DNA of 64,000 nt from Hirudinaria manillensis. Lineage: Eukaryota > Annelida > Clitellata > Hirudinida > Hirudinidae. The notes under the pieces were generated by a model that was not told the origin of the DNA, did not search any database, and saw nothing but the letters and a program-made list of their open reading frames with translations. The position numbers were made by a program, and so were the translations under genes. Each line of letters opens with the position of its first letter. Positions within the stretch are counted from its first letter, which is position 1. The DNA lies in the NCBI GenBank assembly GCA_034509925.1, contig CM067532.1, positions 945,642 to 1,009,641 on the forward strand, read 5' to 3'. This document shows, piece by piece, positions 51,251-64,000 of the stretch.

Positions 51251-54200
51251 ACCCGTCTCCTTCCGGACGAGGTCCGGAGCCGCGACGGAAACTCTCCGGC
51301 GGAAACCGTCCGCGGCGAGGTCGGCTTAGATGATTTCAGTCTTGCGTTTCATGTCGGTTCCCCTGGCTCGACTCTCTCTCTCCCTCTCTCTCCTAATATT
51401 TTCATATCAGAGCTCTCTTTCAATTGCTCGCCAATTTGCTGGAAATTTAATTTAATTTCTAATTAATTTAATTTCTTTTTTTTTATTGACGGCGTTTGCT
51501 ATATTTTAGATTAAAAAGTTGAAAATTTGTGTGACTACTGTGGGTGGTTGAGATGGAAATTACGAAGGTTTTTGAGGCGAGGGGCTTGCCAGCCAAACCA
51601 AGTTTTCCTTTTTATGACAGATTGTTTACGATGTACGTAGCTGTTCAAAGCGGCAGTTTCACTCTGGTTTTCTAGACCGCCTCGTCAGCGTGACGTTTAG
51701 TTGATTTGCGTTGTGTTGCTTTGAGGCTTCTCCTTGCACGGTCGATTACGATTTGGATTTATATTTCCTAGATTTTTAGGTCGAGATTCTAACGAAAATA
51801 AATGTGTTGTTTACTGAGCCAGAGATGGTTTGCAATTGTGGGGATTTAGGGCTGCCGGGCAGCATCCCATCTGGACCTTAGATGGTAAACAGCGCGCGAG
51901 AGTGTGCCGGAAGGGAGGGTTTCTGCGATTAAATCGTCTTAGTATTTATTTTTATAATTAATTTAAGCAGAGTAGAAAAACGTTTGCAGCAAATGGTGGA
52001 AATTTCTCTGATCTAAAGACGATGTTCTATTTAAGTCTGAATGCTTTCGTTTAATTAGTAAATTTTTCAGATTCAGGTTCTATTAAAAAAAAAATATGGG
52101 AAGGAAATTAATAGATAATTAATAATAACGATTGTGAATCGTGACTGTCCATTTCTTTTCTTGGCGAAAATACGTCTGCTTCTTGTGATAAACAAAACCG
52201 TAAGCTGAGTTCGGGCGAAGTGTTGATTGTGCTTCGACGGTTGTGTTTCGTCAACAAATTGAAATAAAATAATTTATTGAGTCTTTTGCTCGCAAGAATA
52301 TAGAAAATTAGCCGAGTAATATTTTGGGAAGAGTTTTCTAAAAGAATGTTCGTCCATGTTTGCCTGATTTTCTCAAGTACAGCTGCCACTATTTGGCCAA
52401 CATCAAGACACAAGGGAGTGACAAATTGCTGGCCTAGCCTTTCACACCTTGACTTATTTTTCGACTTATTGACGTATTTTCGTTTTCCGTTTGCAGAGTC
52501 TTTGCCAATTTTCTTGGACTCGCATACATAGCCTTTAGAGACACGTTTCTGTCCGTGCTCATTTGTTCGAGATGGTAACTAGGTGTTGATGTCGCCGCGC
52601 CATTTTCCCCTAGGGGGTTATCTAATGTCCACAGCTTTATGGTTAAACTGGTTGGGCGGTGCTTGAGACCCCCATCTTAAAGATCTATCGGTCTGGAAAA
52701 TTTAATCGACTTTGATTTATCTGAAATTGGGACGTCAAATTGACTTTTCCAAGAAGCTTTATTCCTGTTGCACGCATTTCCATTGAAATTTAGACCTTTT
52801 CACGGAGAATTTATTAGCTCCTATCGATCAATTCTCCCTATGGCTACTCTAGTGCGCTCGATATTGGTATTTTTAAACATTTCCAATGCAATGTTGTGCT
52901 ATATTCGATTTAATAAGACAGTCATGCAGGTTTCTCTTTGAGTTTCGGCGGTGTAGGTACAAGGGAACGAAGTCATGGCATCCATTGTTTATAATGAAGA
53001 AAAAATGAATGGAAACTCTCGTTAGGAGGCATTTCAGCATTGTATCAGTTTTTTGAGAATTTTCCGTAGCGCCTGGTTCGCCTTTGTCGAGGGAAGACAA
53101 ACATGTGAGTACAAGTCGCGAGGGTCTTATGAGAGTCTGAGTCCAATTATCCAGACTCGAGCCAGGTGCAATTGCGAAAAATCGATCCCTGGAATTAAGG
53201 TTTTGCCGCTCTTACCAAGAGCGTGATGTGATTAGGCGCCGAGAGCGTGATAAGAGATTTATTAATTTATCACGTTTTGCTTCTTTTCCCGTAAAGATAT
53301 CTATTCACGTTCTTCAACTATTCGAATCTCTCGTGGAAATCAAAGTCGGGAACAGTTTTCCAAGACAACGATATCGGACCCCGCCATCAGCATTTACGGA
53401 TGTATTTGTTTAATTCGATTTATTTTTAAATTCTGCTTAAAGAATTCATTACTCATAATTAAATTATAATTAGGGAAATAACCACGACCAAATGAGAAGC
53501 TTTGACTAATTTTCAGTTTTCAAATTTTCTAGTATTCGAATCTTTTGGAATGACGTAAATGAAAACTAATTCCTAATGCTTTTCCATGGACAAACCAAAA
53601 TTAGTGATGATCAAATAAATTCTCCGCACACACACAAAAAAATAAATAAATAAATAAAATAAGTTAAATTAAACGAGCAGAAACTAAAAATCCATCTTTC
53701 TCCGAAAAGATTGGACGAATCTGAGAGCCAAAAAGACATCAAAGATTAAAGATTTCAAGTTTTTTTTTCCAACTCCGTGACTGTCGATGCCGTCGCCACC
53801 GAGCCGGGCCGGATACGTGCCTGTAGCGGGGATGGAGAATTTCACCATCCCGTGATTGACTGCTTCAAGATATCAGAGTCTTCGACTGAACGCATCACTC
53901 ATCTGCGAATCTCTGAGGTTGTCTGAAGTATCTTTGAAGGATTTAGAGATTCCTCGGTTTTTGAAGAGCGCTTCTTTATTTCTTTTCTTTTTTGTTTAGT
54001 TTGTTTATTTATTTTTTATTGCCCATCAAACCCGACTACCCTCGGCCGGCCGACGTACGTGGATGCTTTCTGGACGGCCCGACGAAATGGGTTGATGAAT
54101 GGACGGAGTCGAAAATGAAAATTGGACCTAGGGAGGGTGAGACTTTTAGCAGGATTTTCTGAGCGAGGATTGATTTACGATCGTCCCCATGGTTCCATCC

Positions 54201-55187
54201 TTCACGACGATTGCCCCATCCATCGGAGGGCTGGCCAAGACGGTCGGGTATGAAAATAAGGTTTAAACACCGTCACAGCGGGTTGACCTTCAGAATCGTC
54301 ACTGGGCATTTTTCAACTCCAGAATTCAAGCCTCCGACCCTGAATGCAATGGAAGAATTGACTTATGAATTGTTGGACTCCTTAGAAGGAAAGTACACGC
54401 CACGGACAATCCCTCCCTGTAGATACGGGGAGAAAAATGGCTTCAGAAACCCGAGGGTTAAAGCTGTCTTATGGCTCGGTGGTTCCCTCTTTGTTGCACC
54501 AGACTTCTGGTCTTACACCGGCCTCTTTCTTCCCATCATCATCATCATCATCGTCGTCGTCATCGTCATCGTCACCTATTCATTTTCTTTCATTCATCGC
54601 TGGATGAATGAATGAATGATTCTTTTCTTCTTTTTTTCATTTTCCATGCATTCTTTCGATACATTAGCAGATTAAAAGCGTCTTTTACGTTTAATTTAAA
54701 ATGTTTATTTTATTTTTCAAGTTATTATAATTACTTATTTATTGATTTATTCAGTTAATTATTATTATTATTATTATTAATTATTATTATTAATTATTAT
54801 TATTATTAGCATTTAAGCATCACAGATTAAGCGGTCATGATTGTGATAATCATCACCGCGATCATCATTTCAAGCCATTATTCTGTCGAGCAATCTTCAT
54901 TCTCGATTTGATAAGCCAGCACCTGAGACCAAATTAATCAACTCAATTAAGAAGGGCTCTCGGCACGAAAGCTCCATCGGTCGCCCCGGCAGCACCTGAG
55001 GGGGTAGCGGCTGTGGTGGGTGTCGTGGGTTTGGTGGTCAATGAAACAGATCCAATTTCTCTCAAGCGATGTGAATTTAAACGAAAATTTTGGAGGACTT
55101 GACTTCCTTAATTTGCATCCTTCCTTATCGAACTTTTATGAGACAATAAATTTTAAATTCACAAGGACAATAATTATAATTATTACG

Positions 55188-55189
<2 letters not shown>

Positions 55190-55232
<43 letters not shown>
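55190..55232. repeat. (ATT)n microsatellite
   Basis: Perfect ATT trinucleotides, one of many such arrays in the spacer. Confidence 0.9.
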
Positions 55233-55235
<3 letters not shown>

Positions 55236-56174
55236 AAATTGTTTATTGAATTTAAACTGAAAGATTTTGAAATGGAATCAAAATTACTATTGTCTCAAAT
55301 GATCTTCCAGTTGAATCTTGGAATCGATCGATTAATCATTATCATTAGCACCGTCGACGTCACTATCTTTCCATGTCATTTGCCGCGGCATCGTTATCAT
55401 CACCACCACCACCACCATCATCGTCGTCGTCGTCGTCATGATCGTCATAATTACAAGCGTCGTCATCATCGTCATCGTCATGAACGCCGTCGTCGTCATC
55501 ATCGTCGTCATCGACATCATCATCATAACCCCCGTTGCCGTCATCGTCGTCGTCGTCGTCATCTCCGTGGTTACGTGTCTTCTTTATCGATCGAGCGATC
55601 TCATCCACCTTAACCTGTCCATCCCGAGCGTGTCTCTCTCCTCCATCTTCACCATCTCACCAGCTCCATCTTCCCTTTCCTCTTCCTCCTTGTCTCTCTC
55701 TCTCTTTCTCTTTCTCCCTCTCTCTCTCTCTCTCTCTCCCCGTCATCCTCTCATGTCATTTACTTTCCCATCCTTCCTTCATTCATGGTCCTCATGCGTG
55801 CCTCTAATTTGATTGGTGGAGCTGATGGATATTTATAGTAATTAGGCACCTCCTCGGCCACACGTGAAACGACAACGATTCGTCAGCGGTTACCATGGAG
55901 ACCGGGCTTGCCTTGGAAACGTTTATTTTTATTTTTATGTGTCTATTTTCAGCGTTTTTTCTTTTTTTAATTATTATTATTGTTTTTTTTTTATTATTTT
56001 AAATTTTAATCGTCCGCAAACAACGCCCCGGAAAAACCCCGGATAAACTCGGTTCTCTGGTTTCGGTTTTAAGGCCTTGGAATGGCCACCACTTAGGTGA
56101 ACTTAATGAGGCAATGCCTTTGTTTCTTGAATCTTCTTTTTTTTGGGAGGGGGGGGGGGTCGATGAGGGACGGA

Positions 56175-56272
56175 GTAGGGTGGGTGAATGGATTCCATAG
56201 GGCTTGAGTAGGGTGGGTGAATGGATTCCATAGGGCTTGAGTAGGGTGGGTGAATGGATTCCATAGGGCTTG
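56175..56272. repeat. 33-bp minisatellite, three copies
   Basis: Copies start at 56175, 56208 and 56241. The unit begins GTAGGGTGGGTGAATGGATT and the copies are identical until the last one ends at about 56272. Confidence 0.95.
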
Positions 56273-56356
56273 GAATCTGTCGCAGTGTTTTGGAGATTGG
56301 GAACCAAACTACTTCCTCTGTCGATCATATTTTTGACGTACTGATGGATAATGTAT

Positions 56357-56367
56357 TATTATTATTA

Positions 56368-56430
<63 letters not shown>
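56357..56430. repeat. (TTA)n microsatellite
   Basis: TTA trinucleotides with a single TTG interruption. Confidence 0.95.
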
Positions 56431-56433
<3 letters not shown>

Positions 56434-56708
56434 GATGTAATAATAATTTATATCACTAACGTAGCCTTTGGTATGTCTTGTTTGTAAATGACACGAGATG
56501 AATATATTTTATTTCATTTTCGTAGAGAAATAAAAAAAATTTTGGTGAGTGTGCAAATAAGAATCAAATCGGACGGAAATATCGGAGAGTGGTTCGATAT
56601 ATCGGATATATATCGGATGGGGGACTTGGCTTCCTCAAAAACCACCCAGAAATGCGAAATGAACACTTTCGAGCTGCTATTTCAGCACGTCTTTCTCTGA
56701 GAAGAAGG

Positions 56709-56952
<244 letters not shown>

Positions 56953-57842
56953 TAATCGCTATTATATTTTGTGATTACGACGACGACGACGTTGATGATT
57001 TTAATGAATAATTATTCCAAAATAAATGCATAATTTCGACGGCCTAACAGGATTCCGAGCGATATTGCCTTCCTAGGATAGATGTTATAATGCTCGATAA
57101 TTCGAGTATAACGCGCGTCCTCTGAAGTGCGCAGGCGCGCGCGCTCGCATCCGGCCACGTGCTTTTCAGCCCTAGTCTCCGAATATCATCCATTCTCGTC
57201 TGGAGAGATTTTATTCCATTCCCCCAATAGTCTCAGGACATTTTTCTATCGAAACTACACGACATTTTTCGATATTATTGTCAAAAATTATAGAAATTAA
57301 TATATTAACTTTCTATTCTCATTTCGTATTACTATTATTATCGTTACTAATTATTATTATTATTATTATTATTGTTGTTGTTGTTATTATTGCTGTTATG
57401 ATCATTTTAAGACATTATTTTGAATTAATCACAACCGTTTCGTGATAGCCGTTCTGGAGGGCAACTTTGATCCAGAAGGAGATGGGATTAATTGATTTTT
57501 CATTATCCAGGTCTACTTTTAAGCACGTCATAAGGTGGGCCTCTTATCCGTTTTGATGCCAGATGAAACTGTCGTTGCCATGACGTTCTTGATGTCGTAG
57601 AGACGCTTCTGCTGCCGCTACCACGACGTCGGTCGCTACCACAAGCAGTCCGAAAGCCGACGACAGCTACTAAACGATCTTGCCGGACAATCATGATGCG
57701 AAATTGGTCTCCTTACGAAAGTCTTCGTTAGACAGTTACTGTAGCTCATTCGCCAGTCGACTCGCCGCGGCTAGCGGCCGTAGTCGCACGAGCCGCTGAA
57801 GCCGTAGGCCGTTAATATTCGACGACTGAAAGTCCTGGAAAA

Positions 57843-58651
57843 ATGCTGCTCCATTGTTTGGCCATTGTTCTCCTCGTACCTGGAGAATTGGTTGCTGAAG
57901 AAAGGCAGAGGGAAGGTGAGTGAAAGGATTCAATATGGCTTCGACTTTCAGAGGGATTTACGTTTATAATTCTGATATTTATGAGAAAAATGGTTTTTAT
58001 TCGTTATTATTTTTTATTTATTCTAGTGAAAAAAAATGTTAGTTAAATTATTTATTTATTTATTTATCTATTTATTTGTTTATTTATGTATTTATCTATT
58101 TATTTATCTATTTATTTATTATGAAATTGCAGTTCAATGCAGTTCAAATAGTATTTCAAACAAAAATTCTTACATAAGCCACGACACTGTTTTCTCACCA
58201 TCTCATTAATTATTCATGAACCTGACCCTGTCGCCTCACCTGACCTCTGACCTTTTTTGCAGTATTATCGATGGACACTTGTTGATATACAGGCTGTGAA
58301 ACGTTTTTTTTATCACATTTTAAGGACATTTACGTTTAAATTAAGATTAAATGAAGATTTAAAAAAAATTATTATTCCATTCCTTTAGATTAAATAATTT
58401 ATTTCGTTTAAAAAAGGACTTAATGTCAAACTGAAATAAATAGAAATAAACAGAAATAAATAGAAATAAATTGAAATAAATAGAAATAAATTGAAATAAA
58501 TAGAAATAAACAGATATAAATAGAAATAAATTCTGTCCGTTTGTAAAACGTCATAAAGTTTCAGCCTTTATAATTCGCATTTAGTTCGGAACTAGAATCA
58601 TCGTCATCGTCACCATCATCATCGTCATTATCATCATCATCGTCGTCATCG

Positions 58652-58688
<37 letters not shown>

Positions 58689-61600
58689 GCCCAGCATCGG
58701 CAGCATCTCCTCACACTGGATTTCATTCCTCTTGTTTTTCAACGGACAAGCACCATCCATCCATCAATCTGACGATGCCCGGATGATATGACGTCACGCA
58801 AGGTTACGTCGTCATCGTCATCATCGTCGTCGTCGTCATCGTTGTCAACGTGCATGTTGCAATCTTCGCTTTTCCCGATTCCACCCATCCTTTCCCTCCA
58901 GCTCCGCCATTATCATCATCATCATCACCACCATTATCATCATCGCCATCATCATCATCGTCGTCGTCGTCGTCATCGTCATTACCAACATCGTCGTCTT
59001 CCTCTCCGCAGTTTTAATTGTCGGTTTGGGGAAAGCCCGTGCAAGGACGCATGACAAAAGCAGATCCGGAGGAGGAAATAATTTTCAACGGAAGTCCAAG
59101 AGATTTCAAGACGCATGCGACGCTACGAATGAAGTGAAAATTTAATAAATTCTACAAAAGGTGGCCCATATTTTAATGGAAGAAAATATTTTAAATTAAA
59201 ATAAAAACATTTAATTCTGCATTTAACATTTAAGATTTCCTTTGAAACGGTAACATTTTCAGACCACGACGAAAATATACGAACGGACAAATTCAAAACG
59301 AAATTAAAATTAACAATTTTCAAATTATTAACGCCATAAAATAACAAACATATTTATTTATTTATTTTTTAAATTATCTCTAATTAATTAAGAAAAAACA
59401 AATATTCTTAAACCAAATTTTCAAAAATTCAAGAATTCGTCCACGCTTTCAAATGCAGACGAGAGCGCCGAAAGATTCAAATTTGTAAACAACAACAACA
59501 AAAACAACAATCGTGAAGTGGTGGCGTTTGGAACGACGACTTTTTCGATCAGCTTTCCCGAGGTTTTTGTTGCACTCCCCAGGATAAATTGCGTTATTCT
59601 TTTTCACTGGAAAGAATTCCATTTGTCAGGGAAATCTTCTTAAAGGTGGGGTCTGCGTTGCCTGCCCCTACAGTGGCGAGATCCGTGCGAGAGCGAGGCC
59701 GGAATCAGATTACGAGACTTCCTCTGTTTTGTTCTTTTCCCCTAGGATTCTGGAAATTTAGAATAATGTCCGATGGAATTTATTCCTATTTTAGCAGAAG
59801 AGGAGACCGGGCGAAGGGATGGACATTTTCCGGGCCGTGCAACTTTCCATCGGAATCACATGTAAGCTTCTAAAGTGTTCCGTCGGACGAATGTTGGATT
59901 GGTGACAAGCAAGACAACTCACAGTAGGGTATCTTTGATACCTAACCGAGTGGGTTACTCAGACCCTAACCTAACCCTACCCAAATCTTACCCAGATCCT
60001 ACCCTACTTTATGATTCTAGAGATCCATGGCAGATCGGTTAAACATGTACCTATGGGTCGTCTTTTGGCACTTATCCAAGCGCCCATCGGAAAAGTGTAT
60101 GAGATCCGTGTAAGATCTACAAAGCACCAAGATGGGTCAGGGACATCCATTGGAAAGTAGATGGACCAAGGGACAGAAGCCCCCACCCACCCCTTTTGAT
60201 CCGTTAGTGCATGATTGTTGGAAGAGAAGCGTGATTACAGACTGAAAGTCTTGAGACGTGTCCATCCACTGTTAGGGATTTAATTTACCCGGGGATCATC
60301 GAGGTATCAAGTCAAGATTTGAACCGCGGGCCGCATTGGCGAAGAGGGCTTTCTCTTCTTTCTCCAAAATCATCTCACGTCATCTTGGATTGCCCGTTTG
60401 AACTCTGACCTTTGCTCTGCTCGGGTAGATTTTTTTTTGTTTTGGTTTTAAAGGTAAAGAATTTATTCGGTATTTATTTTTCGTTTAAAATAATTATTTC
60501 TTTTATGGCTGAATTTAAGAAATGTTTTGCTAGATGTCGCTCCAGAAAAAGATGTTTGATTTTATAATTAAGCTGATAATCTGAGCTGTGAACAGGGGGC
60601 TTATGATCATTATTATTGTTTTTATTATTGCAACATAATAATTTTATTGGATAATTCATAAACTCCTCCTAAAACTTATAACTCATTCATTCACTCACGC
60701 ATTCAGTCACTCGTCCGATGGACTGGACATTCATTTATTCGATAGATTTTTTCTTTCTCTCCCTCGTATTTCGTTTGAAGTTCAGTCAGCGACGTGACAT
60801 TATAAAGAGGTAGATTCCAGAATCCCCTCACGATGTCACGGCATCATCTCACCCCTCGCTCGGCGAAGAAAATGAACATTTCAATTATAATTTCCATTCT
60901 TCGAAATGCCAAAATCGCCAGAGAATCTCTCGTCGACAGTTCAAATCCCTCGTTAATCCAGGAACTCCGGGGCACGTGGAAAAACCTCTCCTTCCTACGT
61001 CGCGTCACCGGCGACATCACGACCTCCTGTCGACCAGGCAGCAGCGTCTGTTGACGATTCGATCGGCATCGTCCGTGACGCCGAACGACCACGTCAAGGA
61101 AGTGTGTCAACTAGAAACGTTCGAACCAGTCTGTCCACCGGATAATGTCATGTTGATCCAGCAAGCCGAGTACGGCAGAATGGCTGTCGGGAGGTGCATA
61201 AACAGGAACTATTACATCGGTCAGTTGTGTATACGCCATGAGGGTGTGGGTGACGGGACATTGAACGGGTGGCTTGGTTGGCTGGTCAACGAGTGAGTAG
61301 ATGGATGGGTGGATGGATGGATGGATGGATGGATGGATGGATGGATGGATGGATGGATGGATGGATGGATGGATGGATGGATGGATGGATGGATGGATGG
61401 ATGGATGGATGGATGGATGGATGGAAGGACGGACGGATGGATGTATGGATGGACGGACGGATGGATAGATGGGTGGATAGCTGATCAAGTCGGCATAAAA
61501 CACCGCAGAGAAATAAATAAGCAATTAGTTAAATAATTGAAAGGAACGTAATTATTTTTCCATGCGGACGTAAAAATCAATTAAGTTTATCTTCGTAGAA

Positions 61601-62875
61601 TCCTTGAAGATCCAGTTTAAAGTAGAATTTACACCATTAAAAAAGTATTTTGAAAGCGTATTTACACAGCAACCAATGCCTTCTCTCATCAGGACCTTTG
61701 ACCCAGAGGTCAAGACCAGTAGAATGCTGTTAAATATTAAATATTAAATAATAATAATAATAGTAATAATAATAATAACAGTAATCATCATCATCATAAT
61801 ATCATAATCACAATAATGACCGTTCAATTCTTTCGTGACGTCGTAAATGACGGGAGTGACACGCGTCATTCCGATGACAAGCATCTTTCATTACGTAATA
61901 AGGCTGAACTCGGACCAATCAGAGTCAAGAGTCAACGGTATCATTATCATCATCGGGTGCCAAAAAAAAAGACACGGCCAAAGCTTTAGTGTTTTTTTTG
62001 TCTGCTTTCAAGAAAAGATGGCGCTAATTGGGTTTGACGAGAAATATCAATGGTGACGACAACAATAATTGAAATAATAAAAACAATAATAATAATAATA
62101 ATTATAATAATAATAATAATAACAACAATAATAATAATAGTAATAATAATAATAACAACAATAATAACAATAATAATAATAATAATAACAATAATAATAA
62201 TAATAACAATAATAATAATAGTAATAATAATAATAAAGATTTGAGATTTGGTCATTGTGTTTAAGAATCAGATTACCATGAAACAGAGGGCATTGAGCTC
62301 AAAAGACGTGTTCATCTGTAGACTTCTGAGAGAATATTTAACAATTTAATTAACATAATCTTTTATTTCTTTATTAATTAAATTATTTATTAAATAATTA
62401 TTTTTGTATTTATTATTTTCACTTATAATTAATCGATTTATTAAACATTTTAGCGGAAATTGTGCGCCAAAGTATTCAAAACAAAACAAAACAAAACAAA
62501 ACAAAACAAAACAAAAACAAAACAAAAACAAGACAAGACAATATAAATATTCCCGTCATCTTCGTACTTAATTTTAATTTTCCTGACATTTTCGAACGTC
62601 CTTGGTCGATGAGGTCCTCGGTTGCCATGGAATCGTATTTTAAACGAATATGTCGTTAATTTTGATTAATTTCCTTTCTATGTTTGGAGTTCTCTGCGCG
62701 TGCCGTGCCCAGCGAAAGGCACGATTATTGGTCATAAATCTCTTACGTCATCGGTATCGTTATCCTTAATAGTAACAATAAAACAATAACAACAACAACA
62801 ACTATATCAACAACAACAGTAACAACATCAAAAGTGATGACGACGACGACGCTGATGCGGATGACGAAGCAGCGC

Positions 62876-62927
<52 letters not shown>

Positions 62928-63456
62928 TGATGATGATGAGGATGATAATAATAATAATAACAATAATAATAATAATAATAACAATGCCAATTAGTCCTCA
63001 AATAACCGCATGACTTATTCCGCATCGTGACGCCATTCAAAATTTAATCAGCGAAATACAATTGCCATAAAATAAGAGCAGCCCCCCAATAAAGGAAAAT
63101 CGTCGTCGTCATCATCATCATCACCACTACCATCATCACCATCACCATCATCATCATCTTCTTCTTCTTCTTCTTCTTCTTCATCATCATCGTCATCATC
63201 ATCGTCGTCGTAGTCATCATCGTCGGCAGAATCTTCGGAATGCGATCGGTTCCATAGCGGCACGCAGCAAGTTCACGACCTCCGACCCCATATTTTCCAA
63301 CAGGCTGCAGCGCCAACGTGCTGGAGCAGGTGAACAAGAGGTGTTCGCTGAGGAAGAACTGCAGGATCTCAGTGCCGGATCATTCGCTACTCAGGAACTC
63401 CGCCTGTCCGAAGGATCTCGTGGCCTTCCTGTCGGTCAAGTACGCTTGCATAAAAG
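57843..63456 (+). CDS. Secreted/membrane protein with SUEL-type lectin domain (3' end outside window)
   Basis: Three exons are visible, all joined at phase 1: 57843-57915, 60821-61219, 63304-63456; the last ends at a donor (AAAAG|GTTAGC), so the gene continues past the window. Exon 1 encodes a signal peptide ([20 protein letters not shown]). Exon 2 starts with about 85 low-complexity, charged residues of unknown role and then opens a SUEL (galactose/rhamnose-binding) lectin domain: [31 protein letters not shown]. Exon 3 completes it: [28 protein letters not shown] and [18 protein letters not shown]. The Cys positions, YGR and the final 'CPKDL..FL.V.Y.C' fit the domain in EVA-1, latrophilins and egg lectins. 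Which of these it is cannot be told without the C-terminus. The two introns are 2.9 and 2.1 kb and full of microsatellites. Confidence 0.8.
57916..60820. other. Intron 1 of the SUEL-domain gene
   Basis: It holds TTTA repeats (58052-58120), a ten-mer repeat (58433-58530), TCATCG repeats, a CRE (TGACGTCA, 58789-58796) and a telomere-like ACCCTAACCTAACCCTACCC stretch (about 59965-59990). The frame 59589-59873 is not recognised. Confidence 0.5.
58433..58530. repeat. Ten-mer repeat AAATAGAAAT
   Basis: About ten units of AAATAGAAAT/AAATTGAAAT/AAACAGAAAT in tandem. Confidence 0.85.
61307..61423. repeat. (ATGG)n microsatellite
   Basis: About 29 perfect units followed by a degenerate tail to about 61475. 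The MDGW-repeat frames over it are artefacts. Confidence 0.97.
62080..62240. repeat. AAT/AAC microsatellite
   Basis: AAT trinucleotides with scattered AAC and AGT units. Confidence 0.9.
62476..62525. repeat. (AAAAC)n microsatellite
   Basis: Pentamer array of about nine copies. Confidence 0.9.
62877..62985. repeat. (AAT)n with GAT interruptions
   Basis: AAT array interrupted by GATGATGAGGAT in the middle. Confidence 0.9.
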
Positions 63457-63842
63457 GTTAGCATTATGGAGAAGGGAGGGGAAATAGGGTTCTAGAGGGA
63501 TGGAGAGCCAGGTGGGGTTAAGGATATAGTGAGGCATGACATCCCCAGAAGGTCACTGAGTTCAAGCTTTCTTAACAGTTGTTGGAGTGGAGGTAGATTG
63601 AAGAGAATTTTGGTTTTTGGTGCTTTCAGTTGTGGACTAGTCTGTACGTCGTGTGGAATGAAGGAGTTTGTTTGTTGTTGAAGACGCCCGACTGATGAGT
63701 GATTGCCCGGAGTTGGAAGAGAGACGGAGTGATGGCGGATTGATGGGATTGTGAAGCTTCGTGGGCACGTATGTGGAAGAAGCAGTTTGATTAATTACGG
63801 TGATTTCGATCTGTTTAACTTCTAACGATCGATGTTTATCCT

Positions 63843-64000
63843 TTCACTCAGTCACTCACTCAGTCACTCACTCACTCACTCACTCACTCACTCACTCACT
63901 CACTCACTCACTCACTCACTCACTCACTCACTCACTCACTCACTCACTCACTCACTCACTCACTCACTCACTCACTCACTCACTCACTCACTCACTCACT
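63843..64000. repeat. (CTCA)n microsatellite running off the window
   Basis: Perfect tetramers from about 63863 to the last base. It is the reverse complement of the motif at 25041-26026. The true length is unknown. Confidence 0.97.

Larger units (their letters stand above)
61220..63303. other. Intron 2 of the SUEL-domain gene
   Basis: It holds the ATGG array, AAT/AAC runs (62080-62240, 62877-62985), AAAAC repeats (62476-62525), TCATCT repeats (63100-63225) and two islands with CRE/CCAAT-type motifs (61826-61925 and 62618-62750). No coding sequence is supported. Confidence 0.55.

Noticed and set aside
55363-55613. Poly-Asp and His/Arg-rich ORFs on both strands
   Set aside because: Degenerate TCATCG microsatellite.
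61269-61536. MDGW-repeat ORFs and the opposite HPSI-repeat ORF
   Set aside because: (ATGG)n microsatellite in three frames.

Overview
The window is nuclear DNA from an animal, most likely a bilaterian invertebrate. Genes are split by short GT-AG introns (mostly 0.1-2 kb), the single-copy families are metazoan (tropomodulin, UBAP1, SNAP29, VAP, Jun, FIS1, RAMP4/SERP1, RBFA, peflin, TRABID/ZRANB1, a SUEL lectin), and the spacers are AT-rich and crowded with microsatellites. I cannot place the phylum from sequence alone; a spiralian is a guess. There are no bacterial features. All exon models below were built by hand from splice signals, reading-frame phase and family alignment.

Layout, left to right. 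2-846 (+): 3' end of a tropomodulin gene. 2443-6134 (+): a 14-exon gene I do not recognise, with a LINE relic in intron 1 and a 43-bp tandem duplication over a splice donor. 8078-8531 (+): a two-EF-hand protein. 9541-12301 (-): UBAP1 (ESCRT-I), head to head with SNAP29 at 12807-15765 (+). 18463-19299 (-): intronless VAP. 22122-24002 (-): intronless Jun. 25041-28686: a block of very long microsatellites (GAGT, GAT, CAAT). 30103-31566 (+): FIS1, tail to tail with RAMP4/SERP1 at 32381-32877 (-), which is head to head with an unrecognised one-TM protein at 33361-36845 (+). 41159-42193 (+): mitochondrial RBFA, tail to tail with peflin at 43007-45097 (-), which faces away from ZRANB1/TRABID at 46099-51250 (+). 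57843-63456 (+): signal peptide and first SUEL lectin domain of a gene that continues past the right edge.

Functionally, several genes belong to the endomembrane system: ESCRT-I sorting (UBAP1), autophagosome/endosome fusion (SNAP29), ER contact sites (VAP), ER translocon (RAMP4), COPII/ubiquitin adaptor (peflin) and mitochondrial fission (FIS1). Three divergent pairs share short intergenic regions.

The most noteworthy observations are: three GC-AG introns among about 34 introns in recognised genes (SNAP29, FIS1, ZRANB1); the unrecognised 14-exon gene with nearly all phase-1 introns; the frame-changing duplication of its splice donor; a hairpin that puts the Jun start codon in its loop; and non-repeat islands carrying RFX X-box, CRE and CCAAT motifs. 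I found no clear evidence of a wholly new system, and much of the long-ORF content is microsatellite artefact.
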